Assembly (NCBI GenBank): GCA_011056825.1
Contig: DSBH01000227.1
Span: 1 to 15,838, forward strand
Reading direction: 5' to 3'
Source: Deltaproteobacteria bacterium
GTDB lineage: Bacteria > Desulfobacterota > Syntrophia > Syntrophales > UBA2210
Length of the DNA: 15,838 bases
Each line of letters begins with the position of its first letter. The stretch's first letter is position 1. The notes under the pieces are model-generated. The model ran no database searches. It had not been told where the DNA came from and saw only the letters and a list, made by a program, of their open reading frames with translations. Shown here in pieces: positions 15,019 to 15,838 of the stretch. Position numbers and translations under genes: made by a program.

Positions 15019-15744
15019 ATGGCGGAAAAGTCAGATGTCGGGTGCGCTCGGCCGACCGGCGGTGTGGTCGGCAAACCGGGTGTGAATAAAGAACAGAACG
15101 CTGAGCCGCAGCAGCCGGCAAAGGAGGAAACATCGATGATTCAAGTTGGAAAGTCAGCACCTGATTTTGTTGCTCCGGCCTATCACAAGGGAGCGTTCAC
15201 GTCCGTAAAATTGTCGGATTACGCGGGAAAATGGGTTGTCCTGTGTTTTTACCCGGGTGATTTCACCTTTGTCTGAGCAACCGAAATATCGGCGGTCGCC
15301 GATAATTACAAGCACTTCAAGAAGCTGGGCGCCGAGGTCCTCTCGATGAGCGTGGACAGCCAGTTCGTGCACAAGATGTGGAACGATTTTGAGATATCCA
15401 AAATGGTAAAGGGAGGCGTTCCCTTCCCCATGCTCTCGGACGGGGGCGGCAAGGTCGGCGCGGCATACGGCGTGTATAACGAAGACGCGGGCGTGGAAAA
15501 CCGCGGTCGGTTCATTATCGATCCGGACGGCGTCATTCAGGCTTACGAGGTTCTTACTCCGCCTGTAGGAAGACATGTCGGGGAAACTCTGCGGCAGATT
15601 CAGGCCTACCAGCTGGTGAGAAAAAGCAAGGGAGCGGAAGCGACGCCCTCGGGCTGGAAACCGGGCAAGATGACGTTGAAACCCGGACCGGATCTCGTAG
15701 GCAAGGTTTGGGAAGTGTGGAAAACCGACATGGCCTCCGACTGA
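15019..15744 (+). CDS. prxU: Selenocysteine-containing peroxiredoxin (TGA 15274-15276 read as Sec)
   Basis: Peroxiredoxins reduce peroxides in the cytosol through a peroxidatic Cys, here Sec. The frame runs through FYPGDFTFV, an in-frame TGA, then ATEISAVADNY: the TGA sits exactly where AhpC/Prx proteins have the active-site Cys. Downstream, SVDSQFVHKMWND, GRFIIDPDGVIQAYEV and GWKPGKMTLKPGPDLVG match selenocysteine PrxU proteins such as that of Eubacterium acidaminophilum. No C-terminal resolving Cys is seen, so a 1-Cys type or external reductant is likely. There are two plausible starts. ATG 15019 has AAAGGAG upstream and adds 39 residues containing VGCARPTGG. ATG 15136 has a near-perfect AAGGAGG and matches the usual family N-terminus (Sec would be residue 47). 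Read-through needs SelB, tRNA-Sec, SelA and SelD from elsewhere in the genome; a gene caller ignoring Sec would split this gene. Confidence 0.94.
15274..15304 (+). promoter_or_regulatory. Bacterial SECIS element for the UGA-Sec codon
   Basis: Right after the TGA (15274-15276), ATCGGC (15288-15293) pairs perfectly with GCCGAT (15298-15303) around a GGTC loop, and T15287-A15304 extends the stem to 7 bp. The loop begins 17 bases after the TGA and has G in its first two positions, matching the known spacing and loop rule for bacterial SECIS hairpins bound by SelB. Confidence 0.82.
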
Positions 15745-15745
15745 C

Positions 15746-15764
15746 CGGTGGTTCACCGTTTTTT
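15746..15764 (+). terminator. Rho-independent terminator of prxU
   Basis: CGGTG (15746-15750), loop GTT and CACCG (15754-15758) are followed at once by six T residues (15759-15764). It begins one base after the prxU stop codon. Confidence 0.8.
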
Positions 15765-15774
15765 AATGATAATT

Positions 15775-15817
15775 GACGGCGGCGGAACGGTCCGCTCGGG
15801 ATCGTTCCGCCGCCGTC
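15775..15817. repeat. Long perfect inverted repeat downstream of prxU
   Basis: A 15-bp perfect stem, GACGGCGGCGGAACG (15775-15789) with its complement at 15803-15817, encloses a 13-base loop. TAATTGAC (15770-15777) also recurs inverted at 15823-15830. No T-run follows on the plus strand within the window. It may be a second terminator, possibly for a gene entering from the right, or a palindromic intergenic repeat. Confidence 0.6.
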
Positions 15818-15838
15818 TGTGGGTCAATTACCATATCC

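Noticed and set aside
15274..15276. TGA as a true nonsense mutation or sequencing error in the peroxiredoxin gene
   Set aside because: Exact position at the peroxidatic residue, intact frame downstream and a SECIS-like hairpin make selenocysteine far more likely.

Overview
The window looks like chromosome of a strictly anaerobic, probably syntrophic or sulfate-reducing deltaproteobacterium (Desulfobacterota; Syntrophus-like relatives are a reasonable guess). The grounds are gene content: two ADP-forming acyl-CoA synthetase alpha-type proteins, a benzoyl-CoA reductase / 2-hydroxyacyl-CoA dehydratase-type radical enzyme with its ATP-dependent activase, a selenocysteine-containing peroxiredoxin, and several c-di-GMP signalling proteins. 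No tRNA, rRNA, CRISPR array, phage gene or transposase was seen. Assignments come from reading motifs by eye.

Left part (1-5201). A gene of unknown function enters from the left edge and ends tail-to-tail with a minus-strand pair: an ADP-forming acyl-CoA synthetase alpha protein followed by a divergent, long glycerol-3-phosphate dehydrogenase (GpsA-family) protein. On the plus strand lies the translation pair efp-epmA: elongation factor P and the LysRS-like enzyme that attaches beta-lysine to it.

Middle left (5246-8424, minus strand). A tight three-gene operon encodes a BcrC/HgdB-like subunit, a BcrB-like subunit and one HgdC-type activase. It is a two-component, ATP-driven, low-potential acyl-CoA reductase or dehydratase of unknown substrate.

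Middle right (8912-12566). A signalling cassette starts from a good sigma70-type promoter. It holds a wrecked response-regulator fragment, a cobalamin-binding protein with the W-x9-EH motif of CarH-type B12 photoreceptors, and an overlapping GGDEF diguanylate cyclase. A receiver/HD-GYP phosphodiesterase gene converges on them. The module could couple an adenosylcobalamin (light, oxygen or B12-status) signal to c-di-GMP synthesis and breakdown. The fragment's last ~33 codons match the 3' end of the HD-GYP gene, so it is probably the relic of a deleted receiver/HD-GYP gene. Both sides of the cassette carry copies of the same intergenic repeat; the right copy appears broken up by further small repeats.

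Right end (12567-15838). A repeat-rich 755-bp gap is followed by a second ADP-forming acyl-CoA synthetase alpha protein (minus). Divergent from it is prxU, whose peroxidatic residue is encoded by an in-frame TGA with a SECIS-like hairpin just downstream. A clean intrinsic terminator and then a second, 15-bp hairpin close the window.
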